A DNA stretch of 64,000 bases from Asterias amurensis (Eukaryota > Echinodermata > Asteroidea > Forcipulatida > Asteriidae), in the NCBI RefSeq assembly GCF_032118995.1, contig NC_092666.1, positions 14,458,501-14,522,500 on the forward strand, in the 5' to 3' direction. Below the pieces are notes generated by a model that saw only the letters and a program-made list of their open reading frames with translations, made no database searches and was not told the DNA's origin. The position numbers and the translations under genes are program-made. This document shows, piece by piece, positions 41,389 through 52,958 of this stretch (position 1 is the first letter of the stretch; every line of letters starts with the position of its first letter).

Positions 41389-41557
41389 CTCCGAAGGTGA
41401 CGCCAATGTACGCTCCTCTGTGCTTGGTTCACTGTCAGGACAATTTTCAACGAATACTTGTACCTAAGATGCAATTAATGTTGAGATGTCTAGAGGTCTG
41501 TTCTCGACGTCTTCAGGATGCAGTCTGACTACACAGAAACCGTTCTTGGCTCTTATA
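41389..41557 (-). promoter_or_regulatory. Gene A promoter (TATA-like box) and untranslated leader exon
   Basis: TATAAGAG lies at 41557-41550 on the minus strand, preceded by TTTTTCCCGGAT and TTTGGTGGAACTATAAGAG, which align with the gene B promoter. A leader exon would run from about 41525 to the GGTAAGTTAG donor after 41389. It splices to the ATG exon about 2.2 kb away. No long ORF is open across it. Confidence 0.58.
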
Positions 41558-42390
41558 GTTCCACCAAACCCCCACATCCGGGAAAAACCTTAGACTTGAT
41601 TCAAGTCCCTTTCTCGTAAAGAGAGGTACCTATATATCCGCCGTCAAAATGTAGCTATTGTGGTATCACGCAGCAATGTTTACATACGCATAAGTGAATG
41701 GATTTACATAGGCCATTTTCGAAACCACGGCTTTTGCTTTGGATTCGGCTTTAGGCCGTCTGAAGCCCTAAGAAGGTTTACGTAAATGCCAAAATAGTCG
41801 CGGGGCCAATCTAGCCTGGGCCGAATCTGGAGACGAAGCCGTGGATTCGAAAAGGGCCATGAAAGGAAATTTGAACTGCGGAATCGAAGTCCCTGCACAG
41901 GTTGATGGGCAGTTATCTGATGTTAGGCGATGGGGCTGAAAATCACGGGATTGTGACTTGAGTCAAGTCTAACCTCAGTTGTGCACGTCCCTGGAATAAG
42001 GAACTCATGACTCGAGTGGGTGATAAACTATGTCCTGTTTCAACATCCACACCAAAATTTATAACAATTTAGTTTGTACTCAAACAATATTGAATTCGAT
42101 GTTTTGTGTTTAGATTTTGACAGTTCTTTGTTTACCCCAATAATGTTTTAAGTGTCGCAAATCCGGAATCTCTGAGCCAAGTGCAATATTTGAAACCAGG
42201 AAGTGATGAGTTGTAACCGATATCTGTCATTAGAAGCAACATTCGGTTTCAGCGCCAGGCACCAAGGTTTGCCCAGGGGATTATGTTCACCTCCGTGACC
42301 CTAGTCTATTGTCAAGTCGTGCCCATCTTGTGTCAATACGTTGCCAATTCCATGTGTTCGTTCAGTGCCCGGACCCAATTTCATATAGTT

Positions 42391-43204
42391 GCTTAACCCT
42401 TTGCACGCTACCAGGCTGTGCACACAGTATTCTCCTGGCGCTGAACTTCCTGTGTGGCGCTACTAAAATGCACATACATTTTTACAAGACTTTTACTCTG
42501 TGAAGAACGTGTTTTGGGCTAAATTGCAATATAAGTTTTTTACTCAGTATTTTATTTCCCATCTAATGCAGTATTAAAAATTATGGTTTTTGGATAAAGA
42601 ATAACCAAAATACGCGTATTTCATTACCACTATTCTATCACTGGTCGCTAAGCCCGCATCACCGGCCGCCAGGGCCAGTTGCTGTCGATTTTCATCGGGG
42701 CCATCGTCCGATCCAGACCCATCGCGCTCAGACCCAGTGTCGTGTTCATGTACATCGTTATCGTTGAGACGTACACAGTCAGTACACGTACACAGTACAT
42801 GTTGGGCGCTATCGGTCAATCTGCGCGATCGCGCAAACCCATTCCCGCACGATCGGTAGATCGCGCAAAGCCTTTCCTGCGCGATCGGCTGATAACGGGA
42901 AAAAATACTCGTAGCGCGACAGGTCAATCGCGCAAATTGTTTTAAATTCATCTTTCAATAGCGCAGCGCGATCGGTTGATCGCGCAGATTGACCGATCGC
43001 GCCCAACACACACATGTACAGCTAGATGCATGTAGCTGGATGAGGGTCAGGGGTCAATAGTTTCCCAGAGTTCCTCATCTATTTACTCCCCGTACTGCTG
43101 GGCGACTGGAGTCGCCGACAGCGCGCAGGGAATAAACAAGCTGTGTACGTATCAACGATAACGACTGTAGCTGTAGTCGCCGATAGCGCGCAAAGGGTTA
43201 AGCA
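42391..43204. mobile_element. Nested inverted-repeat element with GCGCGATC-rich core
   Basis: The outer ends are GCTTAACCCTTTGCACGCTA and TAGCGCGCAAAGGGTTAAGC. An inner inverted repeat at 42797-43019 (TACATGTTGGGCGCTATCGG to CCGATCGCGCCC...) encloses several TTGATCGCGC / GCGCGATCGG blocks. No gene was seen in it. Confidence 0.7.
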
Positions 43205-43411
43205 CAAACAGAACCTGAGCACAACAAAATCATGCTTACCAGAATATTAAGGTTACCGGCCAATGTGACTGTCTGAGACATGGCATCCTGCTTGTTCTTG
43301 CTAAGCAGGAAGATTTTAAAGGCAATGGACACTATTGGTAATTGTCAAAGACAAGTCTTCTCACTTGGTGTATCTCAACATATATGCATAAAATAACAAA
43401 CCTGTGAAAAT

Positions 43412-43660
43412 TTAAAGTCACCTGGAAGTGGTATTTTTTCAAAATAAAGCTTTTGTCACTAATATGTGTTTTGATGAGTGGAATGTGAATAAACAGTTAA
43501 CTAAGGTTTTAAAAAATCAGTTCTTATGTTATTTACAAATTTAAGAGTAGACCCCGACCCGAGAGGGCGCTGTTCGTGACGTCAATCGAGGCAGACTTTG
43601 CCTGTAATGCGTAGAGTAAACACAGTTGCAAAGTACATGTACGGACCAAGTCGTGAGTTT
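43412..43660. mobile_element. Kolobok-like MITE, left half, joined to a foldback element
   Basis: The left half of the same MITE starts at TTAA 43412-43415 and ends at CAAGTCGTGAGTTTATAG, where another repeat (43659-43947) takes over. The composite sits inside a family 1 MITE whose halves lie at 43317-43411 and about 43948-44036. Confidence 0.7.
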
Positions 43661-45532
43661 ATAGTCTGTAAAAAAACATTTCGGATTGCACGAAACTACA
43701 TGCAGCACAGTAAAAGTTTTTTGCAATCTGTATTCGCGTCGTACGTGGATTGTAGCATTCAGGTCTGTAACTTAATAATAACAGTACAGTATTAAGAAAT
43801 GTTTGGGGTGTTATAAAACAAATATTGACTGCTTTTACTCGTGCAATGGTTAAAATGGCGTCGCCTCGGGAAAATAGTACGCTCCGGGGATCACCTCGGG
43901 AGTCATATAGTTTTAACCATAGCACTCGAAGCAGTCAATATTTGTATACTATCAACCTCTCCCCATTACTCATTACCAAGTAAGGTTTTATGTTAATTAT
44001 TTTGAGCACTTACCAATAGTGTCCACAACCTTTAAGCAGCCCCATTCAATTGGGCCCCGGACGACATCCAATATACATGTGGTGCGTTTTGCATTTTAGA
44101 TGGAAAAAACACTCGACGAAAGTCCGACTTGAGTCCCAAGTTCAAGTTCCTAGGGGGCTGGCGCCTTGCGTGTATTATTGGGTTTTCCCCTTTGGAGTCC
44201 CACAAAAACGTCCACAAGTATGTTCACACCGGGGACTTAACCCCTTTGTGAAACAGCTCCCATGTTTCGTACAAACACTACGTCTGATGCCTTGCTAAAA
44301 ATTAATGTGGATTTATTTTGGTGTTCTTGTGAAAATTACCGTCGTAACAGCTTTTTGGCAATTCTTAATATCAAGATAGACTTCTGATGAATCGTTCACA
44401 TGTGATCTTTATTGTATCTTTCTTGTAGTTAAATATGCATATAAATCAGTATTATGTTGAAAACAAAATCGTTTTTCTTTTACCTTCAAATTGAACGTTT
44501 TCAATTAAACACAAATTTCCTTAAAATCTTCAGAATAACTCGAATAAGCATGTTCATTGCAACTACTTGATGGTTTGAACTTGATAATGCACTATAGTTT
44601 TAATATGACTCTTTATATAAATGTTTAAGAGTATAAAGAGGGTTAGGGTCTTGTCACACGAGGCAACTTTTACAGGCAACTTGGAGGCAACCAACTGCAG
44701 TGCATGCTGCACGGCCACTTTGGTAGCTCACGACTCATTCTTCAAAATGTATGACGATCCACAAGAAGAAATTTGAGAATATTCAATTGTGAATGCCTTT
44801 CCTTCAAAGATGAGATTGCCTGAAACTGGTTGCTTGTAATTTGTCTGGTGTGACATGACCCTTAGTTTACGGGGAGGGGGGGGATGCAAAACGGTTGAAT
44901 ATTTATTTTCGCAAAGTAGCAAAACTACTGTTTTTCATCGTGAAAACGGAAGACGCCAAAGCGCCCACAGGCAGAGTGAGAGCTGACACTTCTTAAAAAC
45001 TTGTTTCTGTCTTTTCCTCATTATATTCCCTAAACCATCAGCTCCCTTGGCAGTGCACATCCTATGTTTCTATAAGTCAATCACAAGAGCCATCTCTGTC
45101 CTCACATGTACCCGTTTAGAAAAGTACTTATAGTTGTTTTGCTCAGGGACACACTCTGTATTAAAATGTAAAGGAGTGAAAAACCACTCTTTGCGTGGGT
45201 CTTCCACTCCTTTAGATTGAAGTTTGCATCTTTTTTAGTGATTTTTCACTCTGTCCTGAAGTGAAACCCCTCTAAAAGAGTGAAATAACCACCACTCTTT
45301 TAAAAGAGCCAAATGAGGGACAGCTCGAAATGTAAAAAGCGGTGTTTTTCACTCTTTTACGCTATAGAGAGCAAGGTTAGTGCCATGAACGGGATTTGAA
45401 CTCACACCCTGATAACTTGGCCAATAAAACTTGAGCCAGACGCCCTATACGTCGCTCAGTTACGCTTAGGGGGTGGGGGCACGATATTTAGTACAGAGTT
45501 GTTTGGTTACTTAAAACTAATTAGATAATACA

Positions 45533-46903
45533 TCAGTTTGTGGTAGTTAATGTTTGCTCGGTTTCGGACGAGGAAAGTCTCGATTCCCTCCAAAGCAACG
45601 ACTCGTTCCGTATCCTCACCATAGAATCGTCTCTCTCACTAAATGTTGGCAAAGAAAAATGACGCGCTCTGGGATTGTCCTCTCTGTAGTGGACCAATCG
45701 CAGCTCGGTGTACGGGTCAGCTGATATGACGTCACCGCCGAGTTTAACACTGTGGATTTTGAAGTAGTGTACGTTGATTGGGCGCAGGATGTTCTTGTCG
45801 TGACCCGTGTTTTGTAGGGTGGGTTGTTCTGAACGCCAACAATTGCGTTCAATAATGGAGTCACTATCATGAGTAAAGTTTGGTGGGTGGCCGAAGAACC
45901 AGTTTTGAATTCGCACTGATGCCACATTGTTGAAAATGGTGCTGTTGATGTAATCTGTTATGTAAGGCTTCTCTTCGTTCATTGGTTGAACGTACTCGTC
46001 TACGTCAATCTTAACCATCCAATGAACGTTGTGCTTGTATCTCCAGACGCAGTCATTCTCATGCGCTATTTGGACCTCGAGGTAAGTCTTGAACCTAGAC
46101 ACACTGTGCGCCCATGGAATGATAGTTACGAATCCATTCTCGATGTAGTCGGTTAGACTCTCAGGGAGCGTAGTCTTTGTCTCGAGCTCATTGTCGTAAA
46201 TAAATACATGTTCCACACCGACAAATCGGTGATAGTCTAGCCACTCCGGAATAAAACTATCTGAGTTTTTCACCATTGTGCAAATGGCTAATTTGTAAAG
46301 TTTCTCAGGTGACGCTCCGGATGTACATACTGTGAGATTCACGTACGTGGTATTAGCGGCAAGTCGACGTAGGTTAATTTTGAATCGAACACGCCACCGG
46401 AACGGCTCCGGGATGGGGCACGTCAAGACGACAACATACTGAGGAAAATGTCCAAAGCTCTGTCGATCCTCTAGGATTTGTTTAGTTTCGCTCATCTGGC
46501 CGTCCGAGAACTCACACCGGAACGGACCTTCATGCCACCGGTGTTTCAAGAGTTTCAGACCCACAAAGATAACCTCTCCAGACATAGGATCCGAAAATAC
46601 CGAATGAAGATCCGGTAGCTCCGGCGACGATAGCTTGTCGCGTAGATAACATGTGTCAGTCGTCGGGGAACCATACATGTAGTAGCTTTCATTTACAACA
46701 AGAGTCCGTTTAAAACGCATCACGTCTTGGTAATCCGGTGGGTTCCGAGATATGGAGGCAGGGAGAACAATGTGGTAGATGAAAAATACATAAACGATTC
46801 CCACAACACACAGAGAGGCGAAAATCCGGCCTACTGGTACGTTATATGTCGGAACCATCACTAGATGGTGACGTAGTGGTGATTTTCTTGATTGCGTTTC
46901 CAT
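45533..46903 (-). CDS. Glycosyltransferase family 92 (DUF23) protein, single coding exon
   Basis: An uninterrupted 456-residue ORF. Residues about 28-50 form one hydrophobic helix after a short basic N-terminus, the type II layout of a Golgi glycosyltransferase. The catalytic region starts at YKLAICTMVKNSDSFIPEW (about 203-221), followed by VEHVFIYDNE (230-239). KIDVDEYVQP (about 298-307) supplies the D-x-D metal and nucleotide-sugar site. NWFFGHPPNF (334-343), VHYFKIHSV (378-386) and LVHYRED (403-409) are further family-like blocks. Several N-glycosylation sequons are present. GT92 members in animals transfer galactose onto N-glycan core fucose or related acceptors; which acceptor applies here cannot be told. 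A splice acceptor (TTTCACAG near 46952) lies just upstream of the ATG, so a 5' untranslated exon is likely. Length is normal for the family and no lesion was seen. Confidence 0.92.
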   Translation of the reverse strand: METQSRKSPLRHHLVMVPTYNVPVGRIFASLCVVGIVYVFFIYHIVLPASISRNPPDYQDVMRFKRTLVVNESYYMYGSPTTDTCYLRDKLSSPELPDLHSVFSDPMSGEVIFVGLKLLKHRWHEGPFRCEFSDGQMSETKQILEDRQSFGHFPQYVVVLTCPIPEPFRWRVRFKINLRRLAANTTYVNLTVCTSGASPEKLYKLAICTMVKNSDSFIPEWLDYHRFVGVEHVFIYDNELETKTTLPESLTDYIENGFVTIIPWAHSVSRFKTYLEVQIAHENDCVWRYKHNVHWMVKIDVDEYVQPMNEEKPYITDYINSTIFNNVASVRIQNWFFGHPPNFTHDSDSIIERNCWRSEQPTLQNTGHDKNILRPINVHYFKIHSVKLGGDVISADPYTELRLVHYREDNPRARHFSLPTFSERDDSMVRIRNESLLWRESRLSSSETEQTLTTTN

Positions 46904-47071
46904 CTTTAATTGCCAACATTAGATGCACAGAAGCTCGGAAAATAACGTCATCTGTGAAATGAAAATGACAATGTTTAAAGACAATGTTTAAAGACAGTGT
47001 TGACTCACAATATCGTGCCAATATGCAACAGTTGCTAGTGGCACTGTGGACACTAACTCAATAGTGGACTT

Positions 47072-47350
47072 TCGGGACGCTTGGTGGCAGCAGACTTACC
47101 AGGTAAAATCCATTGTTCTCGGTAATGTGCGCATGCTTGGAACAACATAAACAATAGACCTTATCGCAAATACCAATGCGCAAGCGCAGACTGTTGAATG
47201 AGGTGCATTGTGGGATAGATACGCATCAAATTTTGCTACCAGCTAGACCACAATGCACCTAATTCCAAGCTTTACGCGCGCGCCCCGGTATTTGCGAAAA
47301 GGTCTATGGAAATTTACCTGGTAAGTCTGCTGCCACCAAGCGTCCCAAAG
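47072..47350. mobile_element. Foldback element, CTTGGTGGCAGCAG ends
   Basis: GGGACGCTTGGTGGCAGCAG faces CTGCTGCCACCAAGCGTCCC; a second inverted pair (AAACAATAGACCTTATCGCA and GCGAAAAGGTCTATGG) sits inside. Confidence 0.7.
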
Positions 47351-47698
47351 TCTCCCACTAATTACTCAAAAGAATTGTGAGCATAAAAGTTTACTTGGTA
47401 ACGAGCAATGAAAGCTGTTGATGAAACATTGTGAGAAATGGCTCCCTCTGATGTATAACGTAATTCTTGAGACAGAGTTAATTTCTCACTCAAAGTCTTT
47501 TAATTTTAGACATCTGATGAAAGCACACAATTTTTGTGCAACAAGGGTTTTTTTTTTTTTTTCTTTCACTATTCTCTTGCATGCAATTTTGATGGCCAAA
47601 TTGAGTCAAAATTTTCACAGATTTGTTACTTTATGCAATGTTTGGATACACCATGTGAAAATACTGGTCTTTGGCAATAAAGGCGTCCATTGCTTTAA
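47345..47698. mobile_element. TTAA MITE family 1, diverged
   Basis: Contains TTACTTGGTAACGAGCAATG and ends GCGTCCATTGCTTTAA. Confidence 0.7.
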
Positions 47699-48163
47699 AG
47701 ACAAAATGTGTTGACTCACTGTATTCCGTGCCACTATGCAACAGTTGTTTTAAAAAGGGGACATTTTAACAAGGAATGGTGAAATGTCCCACAGAGGTGC
47801 GAAAAATGGCGGCCGCCATTCCCTCGGATAAGCAGCTTAACACACATACGTGTAATCCACTTCAAGCATGTTGAACCACATTTTAAGAACTGTATACTTA
47901 GTACTTGTGTGAACAACAAACTCCACATGCAAATAATGCAGAACATGCCCAACAAGGTGATATTATATCCCCGATGCAAATACATTAGATCAAATACATT
48001 TTGTGTAGCTAGTCTACTATTCATTTATTGTTTGGAGCTTAGAGCAGTTAAGCGATAAAAGTTGTTGGAAATGCACAGAAGACTTTTTATTATATCTTGG
48101 ATTTTGGGGGGCCGGTACAATTGGGACCTTCGAGTGTTTTGATAAAGATTGAAGCTGCCAACC

Positions 48164-48556
48164 TTAAAGGCTCTAATGGACGGATACCTTTGGTAATTGT
48201 CAAAACCTGTTTTCTCACTCTTTAAATCCCAACATTATGCATGAAATAACAAATCTGTGAAATTTTGAACTCAATTGATCATCGAAGTTGCAAGAGAATA
48301 ATGAAAAAAGAAAAAATCATTGTTGCGCAATTTAATCTGTGTGCTTTCAGACGCTAATAATATAGGCTTCATGCATGAAGTCTTATATCATTATTTGAGT
48401 GAGTAGAAATAACCTATTTCTTAAAAACTATGTTACTTCAGAGGGAGCCGTTTTCACAATGTCTAATACTATCAACAGCTTCCCATTGCTCATTCAAGTA
48501 AGTTTTTACTTAACAACTATTTTGAGTAATTACCAATTATAGTGTCCGGTGCCTAA
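48164..48556. mobile_element. TTAA MITE family 1, diverged
   Basis: Starts TTAAAGGCTCTAATGGACGG and ends AGTGTCCGGTGCCTAATAA. The core GAGGGAGCCGTTTTCACAAT is conserved. Confidence 0.7.
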
Positions 48557-49214
48557 TAAGGCACACATTATAGGTGATGGGGTGGGTTTTACAAACTAGG
48601 CCCCACAATTGTGTCGTGTATAAAACTTGGTCCCAACTGTTTTTATGTGTGACAAGATAAATGTTCACAAGGAAATGGGATTTTCCGCTGGTAAACAAGG
48701 AAATATTATATACCAAGGAATGTTATGATTGAATGGTCTTATGATCAAAGTTAAGGTGGCAAGATAAGATAAGAAATTATCAAATTGAAAATATTATCCC
48801 ACACAAAAGGGGAAAAGTGGAATGCCCTTTAACTGCCCTACAGTCATAGACAAAAATGTATTTTGTAGAATAATAAAGCAATAACTCTGAATAATATCAT
48901 GTCACGCAGGACATTTTTTATGCAACTTGGAGGCAAATAATAGTACTGCATGTAAAATGCACTTTGGTTGTAAAACATACATTTTTCATGATATTGGAAT
49001 AAACATGTGGATGTTTCATCATCTTGGAGATTGCCTGAAACTGGTTGCCTTTAAATTGCCTATGACATAAAGCCTTTTGAGAAAACAAACATTTTATCAC
49101 GAAAACTCATAACCCTCATCTGATTTTGCGGTACACCATTTTAGATTACACCATATTAAAGATGTTTATACAGTGATTATGAAGACAATCAAAGTATCTA
49201 ATCAAAGCCTTAAC

Positions 49215-49602
49215 TTAAATGTAGTGGACACTATTGGTAATTACTGTAAATAATTATCATCATAAAACCTTTCTTGATTAATAGCAATGGGGAGATGTTG
49301 ATAGTATAACACATTGTGAGAAACAGCTCACACAGAAGTGACGTAGTTTTCGAGAAAGGAGTAAATTTCCACAAATTTGATTTCGAGACTTCAAGTTTAG
49401 AATTTGAGGTCTCGAAATCAAGCATCAGAAAGCACACAACTTCGTGTGACAAGGGTGTCTTTTTTTTCATTATTATCTCGCAACTTCGACGACCGATTGA
49501 GCTCAAATTTTCACAGAGTTGTTATTTTATGCATATGTTGAGATACACCAACTGTGTGAATGCTAGTCTTTGACAATTACCAATAGTGTCCACTGTCTAT
49601 AA
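49215..49602. mobile_element. TTAA MITE family 1
   Basis: Starts TTAAATGTAGTGGACACTAT and ends ATAGTGTCCACTGTCTATAA; GAGACTTCAAG and GAGGTCTCGAAATC inner arms are present. Confidence 0.8.
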
Positions 49603-51434
49603 CACACCACCGGCTTATTGCAGAACCAACACAACTCCTTGTTTACAGTCACATGGGTTCTACATTGGTATGTTTTATTGGTATGTATTTTTTATCAACA
49701 ACATTATCACATTGTGATCAAAGGGTCAAATTACATGACAATCTTTAGATAAAAACATCAGAGTATAAGACGACAACAGACTGCCCCATTCTGTGTCTTT
49801 CTGAGCCGCAAAGTGGTCAATATTGGATTTCGATCCGGATGCTGCGTTGTTTGACTGAGACTACAGCTACGGCTAGAGCAGTGCGTCTGACAGTATACAC
49901 CTTTTTTAACATTTTATAAATTTTATGCATGAGGTACGTCACAATGCTGATCCAAAACGAGGCGATGGGCGCAGCCACTGCAAGTGATGGGGAACGTGCG
50001 CACATAGCCTCATTTTGGGTAAGTAAGAATTATGACGTCATGCATAAATATTAAGAGAGGCGTATTGATCAATAGGCCGACGTGCGCGATCTAGCCGTAG
50101 CTGTAGCCGAAGTCGCTGTTTCGGACACAGATTTAGGGTTTATACTGAACTAAAATATAGGTCCGACCCAAATGGATGGGTCAGACTCAATGATCTTGAT
50201 TCATCCATGGAGGTGGAATTCTACCCCCATGATTCATCCAAGGAGGTAGAATGTAGGTTTCAACTCGAAGTTTCGATCAGCATGCTCTGATCGTCTTCTG
50301 GAGAAAGCTAAACTTGTGTATCTGGGTACTCATTTCTCTATAATGGTACAACCATGTATAACGATCTCGTTTATTGATGAGTGGTTTGGTCTCAACGTTT
50401 CGATTGGTATAATATTCTGCTCGTCTTTAGGAGGTGACGATGGGTATGCATCAACATACTTCACAATGACTCCACAAAATAAATTTGTTATGGACAAACA
50501 CTTGCTTCAAGGTCAGGTGGTTGGTTGCCAATTGGTGAGCATAAAGAAATTTCCTCAACAAATTAACTAGTCAATTTTCTAGTCGCAAAACGCACTTTAG
50601 GTGATTTTGTCTTTTATTCCTGTTTAAAGACACTAGGCAATATTATTGGTAATTGTCCAGTCTTCTCACTTGGTGTATCTCTACATTTTATGCATACAAA
50701 TTTGAGCTCAATTGGTCATCGAAGTTGCGAGCTTTGTGGAAGTGTGCCTTGTTTCACCATAGAGGTAGATTTCTAATACCTCCGTGATTTTTCTCTGAAT
50801 GTGAACAATTGTAAAGGTTTTACTAAATATTGATTTCAAATCCTTATTACTTTATATTAGATACAGACAAACTGTCGAACCGTGTCCCTTTATTTTCGGT
50901 CATGGAGGCCTTCCGGTTGTAGGGTCAAACAGGGTGTGGTGGTTGATGTGTTGCACATTGTGGTCCAGAATTAAAATATTTCACCTTAGTGAACATTTCT
51001 GCTTAAAAACTTACCCCGTCATTTCTCTTAAATCTGTTACTGAAGCCGGTGAAGATGACTGTCCTTTCCTCATCGCAGACTGCATGAAGTCTTGTAACAT
51101 TGCGCGGGAAATGAAAACCTCATCGCGAATAAAATCACCAAGAAAAAAAAGGGGGCAATAGCTGTCGAGCTTCCCCTCACCATAAGGCAGCAAGTTAACT
51201 TAACATGACTTCTTTAGCAAAGACTAATAAGTTGCTGTTAAGTATTGACTGCTCGTTCCAGACGACTGTTTTATGATGTTTTAAACCGTATTTGAAAGAT
51301 CCACATGGGCCCCTTGCCCGGGGCGTTAAAAAATAAAAAAGTTGATTCCGTTTATAAATTTTGCCGGGGTGAATGTATCATCGGCATAAAGGCTAATTAT
51401 AAAACAAAAGTAATGTCAAAATGGTAATAATTTT

Positions 51435-51670
51435 GGTTTACAATTACACCAATATTAGCACTGTAGCACTTTCTTTTACAATATTACACCAATATTAGCA
51501 CTGTATCTCAGACTTTCCAGAGTTCTGTAAAAAAATCACAGGCATATACTTAGGTGGGATTCGAACCCACGACCCTTACAATTCTATAGAGCAGTGTCTA
51601 ACCATCATGGTCTACCATCATGGTCTTACCATGGTCTTACCGACTAGACCACCCGGTAACCTTTGAGGCG
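51435..51670 (-). mobile_element. tRNA-derived SINE family 1 with internal micro-duplication
   Basis: The B box GGGTTCGAATCCCACC is intact, but the segment before the A box carries repeated ACCATGATGG / ACCATGGTAAG units (51602-51645), separating the boxes. Confidence 0.65.
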
Positions 51671-52802
51671 GTTCGGAACATTGGTGACACACTCCCTGGG
51701 GCCGTACCTACGTAACTGCCGCACTTGGCAAGAAATAGCCGTATAGACAACAACAAAACAAAAGCTGTTTACAAAGGGCGAATGGGCGAGCACTGTACAG
51801 TTCCTGTGACGTGCATAATGTTTTACGTTTAATGAAGCCACAGTTGGTTTGTTTAGCTCAATAGTCAATATCTTCATCTGCTCATAACGTTTACGTGATA
51901 AGATCATGCGATAACTTCGTGCTGTACAAAGAACCTTGGTTTCCAAAGTTATTTTGCAAACTTGCAAATGAGAAGTAATACTTCCAATGTTCTTAGAATG
52001 CATCTTCGAGCATGGAGGCAATGCTTCAAGCAATGTGTATGTATTCGTAGCCCTATTATCCCGCGATTGAAGTGGGATTTTAGTTAGGTCCAGTAAAACA
52101 AAATACAGTTGGGATCGTCCGGGGTTTTCCAAAAAGAGGAGGATGTTACAAGTTCTTAACAGACAGTAAGTTAAATAAGAAATGCACATACATTTTGTAT
52201 TTTCTTTAATAAAAAGTATTTAACAAGAGAAAAAAAAAGGATGCGGCGTAATAAAAAAAAAGATGATCGAGGGAGCGGACGATTAACGGGTTCTTTATTT
52301 CCCCTTCTACCACATCACAGCACAGAGGAAGGTATAATGTTTGCCGATGTTTGCCCTGTCGGCCTACACCAGTGAAAACACAGAGCAACAGGTAGCCTAT
52401 GGGTTTACTACATCATAGCTCCTCCTTTAGGAGTCAAAGAAGAACACATTAAATCCAGAGATTGCATGCACTTTCATGATGAAGAAAGGGCTCATCTCAA
52501 AAAGTTCATATTTTATGGAAGATTTCACAATCATGAAATCACCATAACCCACACAAAAATTCATTTATGGAAGATGCCACACTCGTACCCCCCCCCCCCC
52601 CCCCATTTGCCTGCAAAACAAAAAATGTTACAGGGTCTTTAAATTACCATTTCTCCGTGGTTATCGTCGAGTAAACACATGTAAACATGAAGTTGCGATA
52701 TTGACTCGGAGACAATGTGACTTACAAAACGGTCCAGCATGGTTATAATAGGTATCGGCTTTTGAGTACCTGGTGTGTGACGTCATCGGAGGACTGAGTC
52801 TA

Positions 52803-52958
52803 TGGGTGCGTTCGTTTAGCTTCCCTGGGTCAACCCCGGTGTGTGACGGGTTTTTTTTTTTTCTAGGACGAACGTGAGTTATTATCTGCACACGTTCGTC
52901 CTGGGAAAAAAACCGCCACACACCGGGATCGACCTGGGGAAGCTAAACGAACGCACCT
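52803..52958. mobile_element. Foldback element, GGTGCGTTCGTTTAGCTTCC ends
   Basis: The arms GGTGCGTTCGTTTAGCTTCC and GGAAGCTAAACGAACGCACC are inverted, with further pairing at CACACACCGGG and ACGAACGTG around a short loop. Confidence 0.8.

Larger units (their letters stand above)
41600..45500. other. Intergenic region between gene A promoter and the GT92 gene
   Basis: No supportable gene. It holds the nested inverted-repeat element (42391-43204), the composite MITE block (43317-44036) and a degenerate repeat near 45150-45370 with CACTCTTTTA motifs. 41700-42390 and 44040-45150 show nothing recognisable. Confidence 0.55.

Noticed and set aside
41010..41528. 172-residue ORF on the plus strand
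   Set aside because: It crosses a foldback arm, a SINE and the antisense of the gene A leader exon. Composition is not protein-like.
51644..52189. 181-residue ORF on the minus strand
   Set aside because: No recognisable domain, no splice-compatible neighbours, and its end runs into a tRNA-derived SINE.
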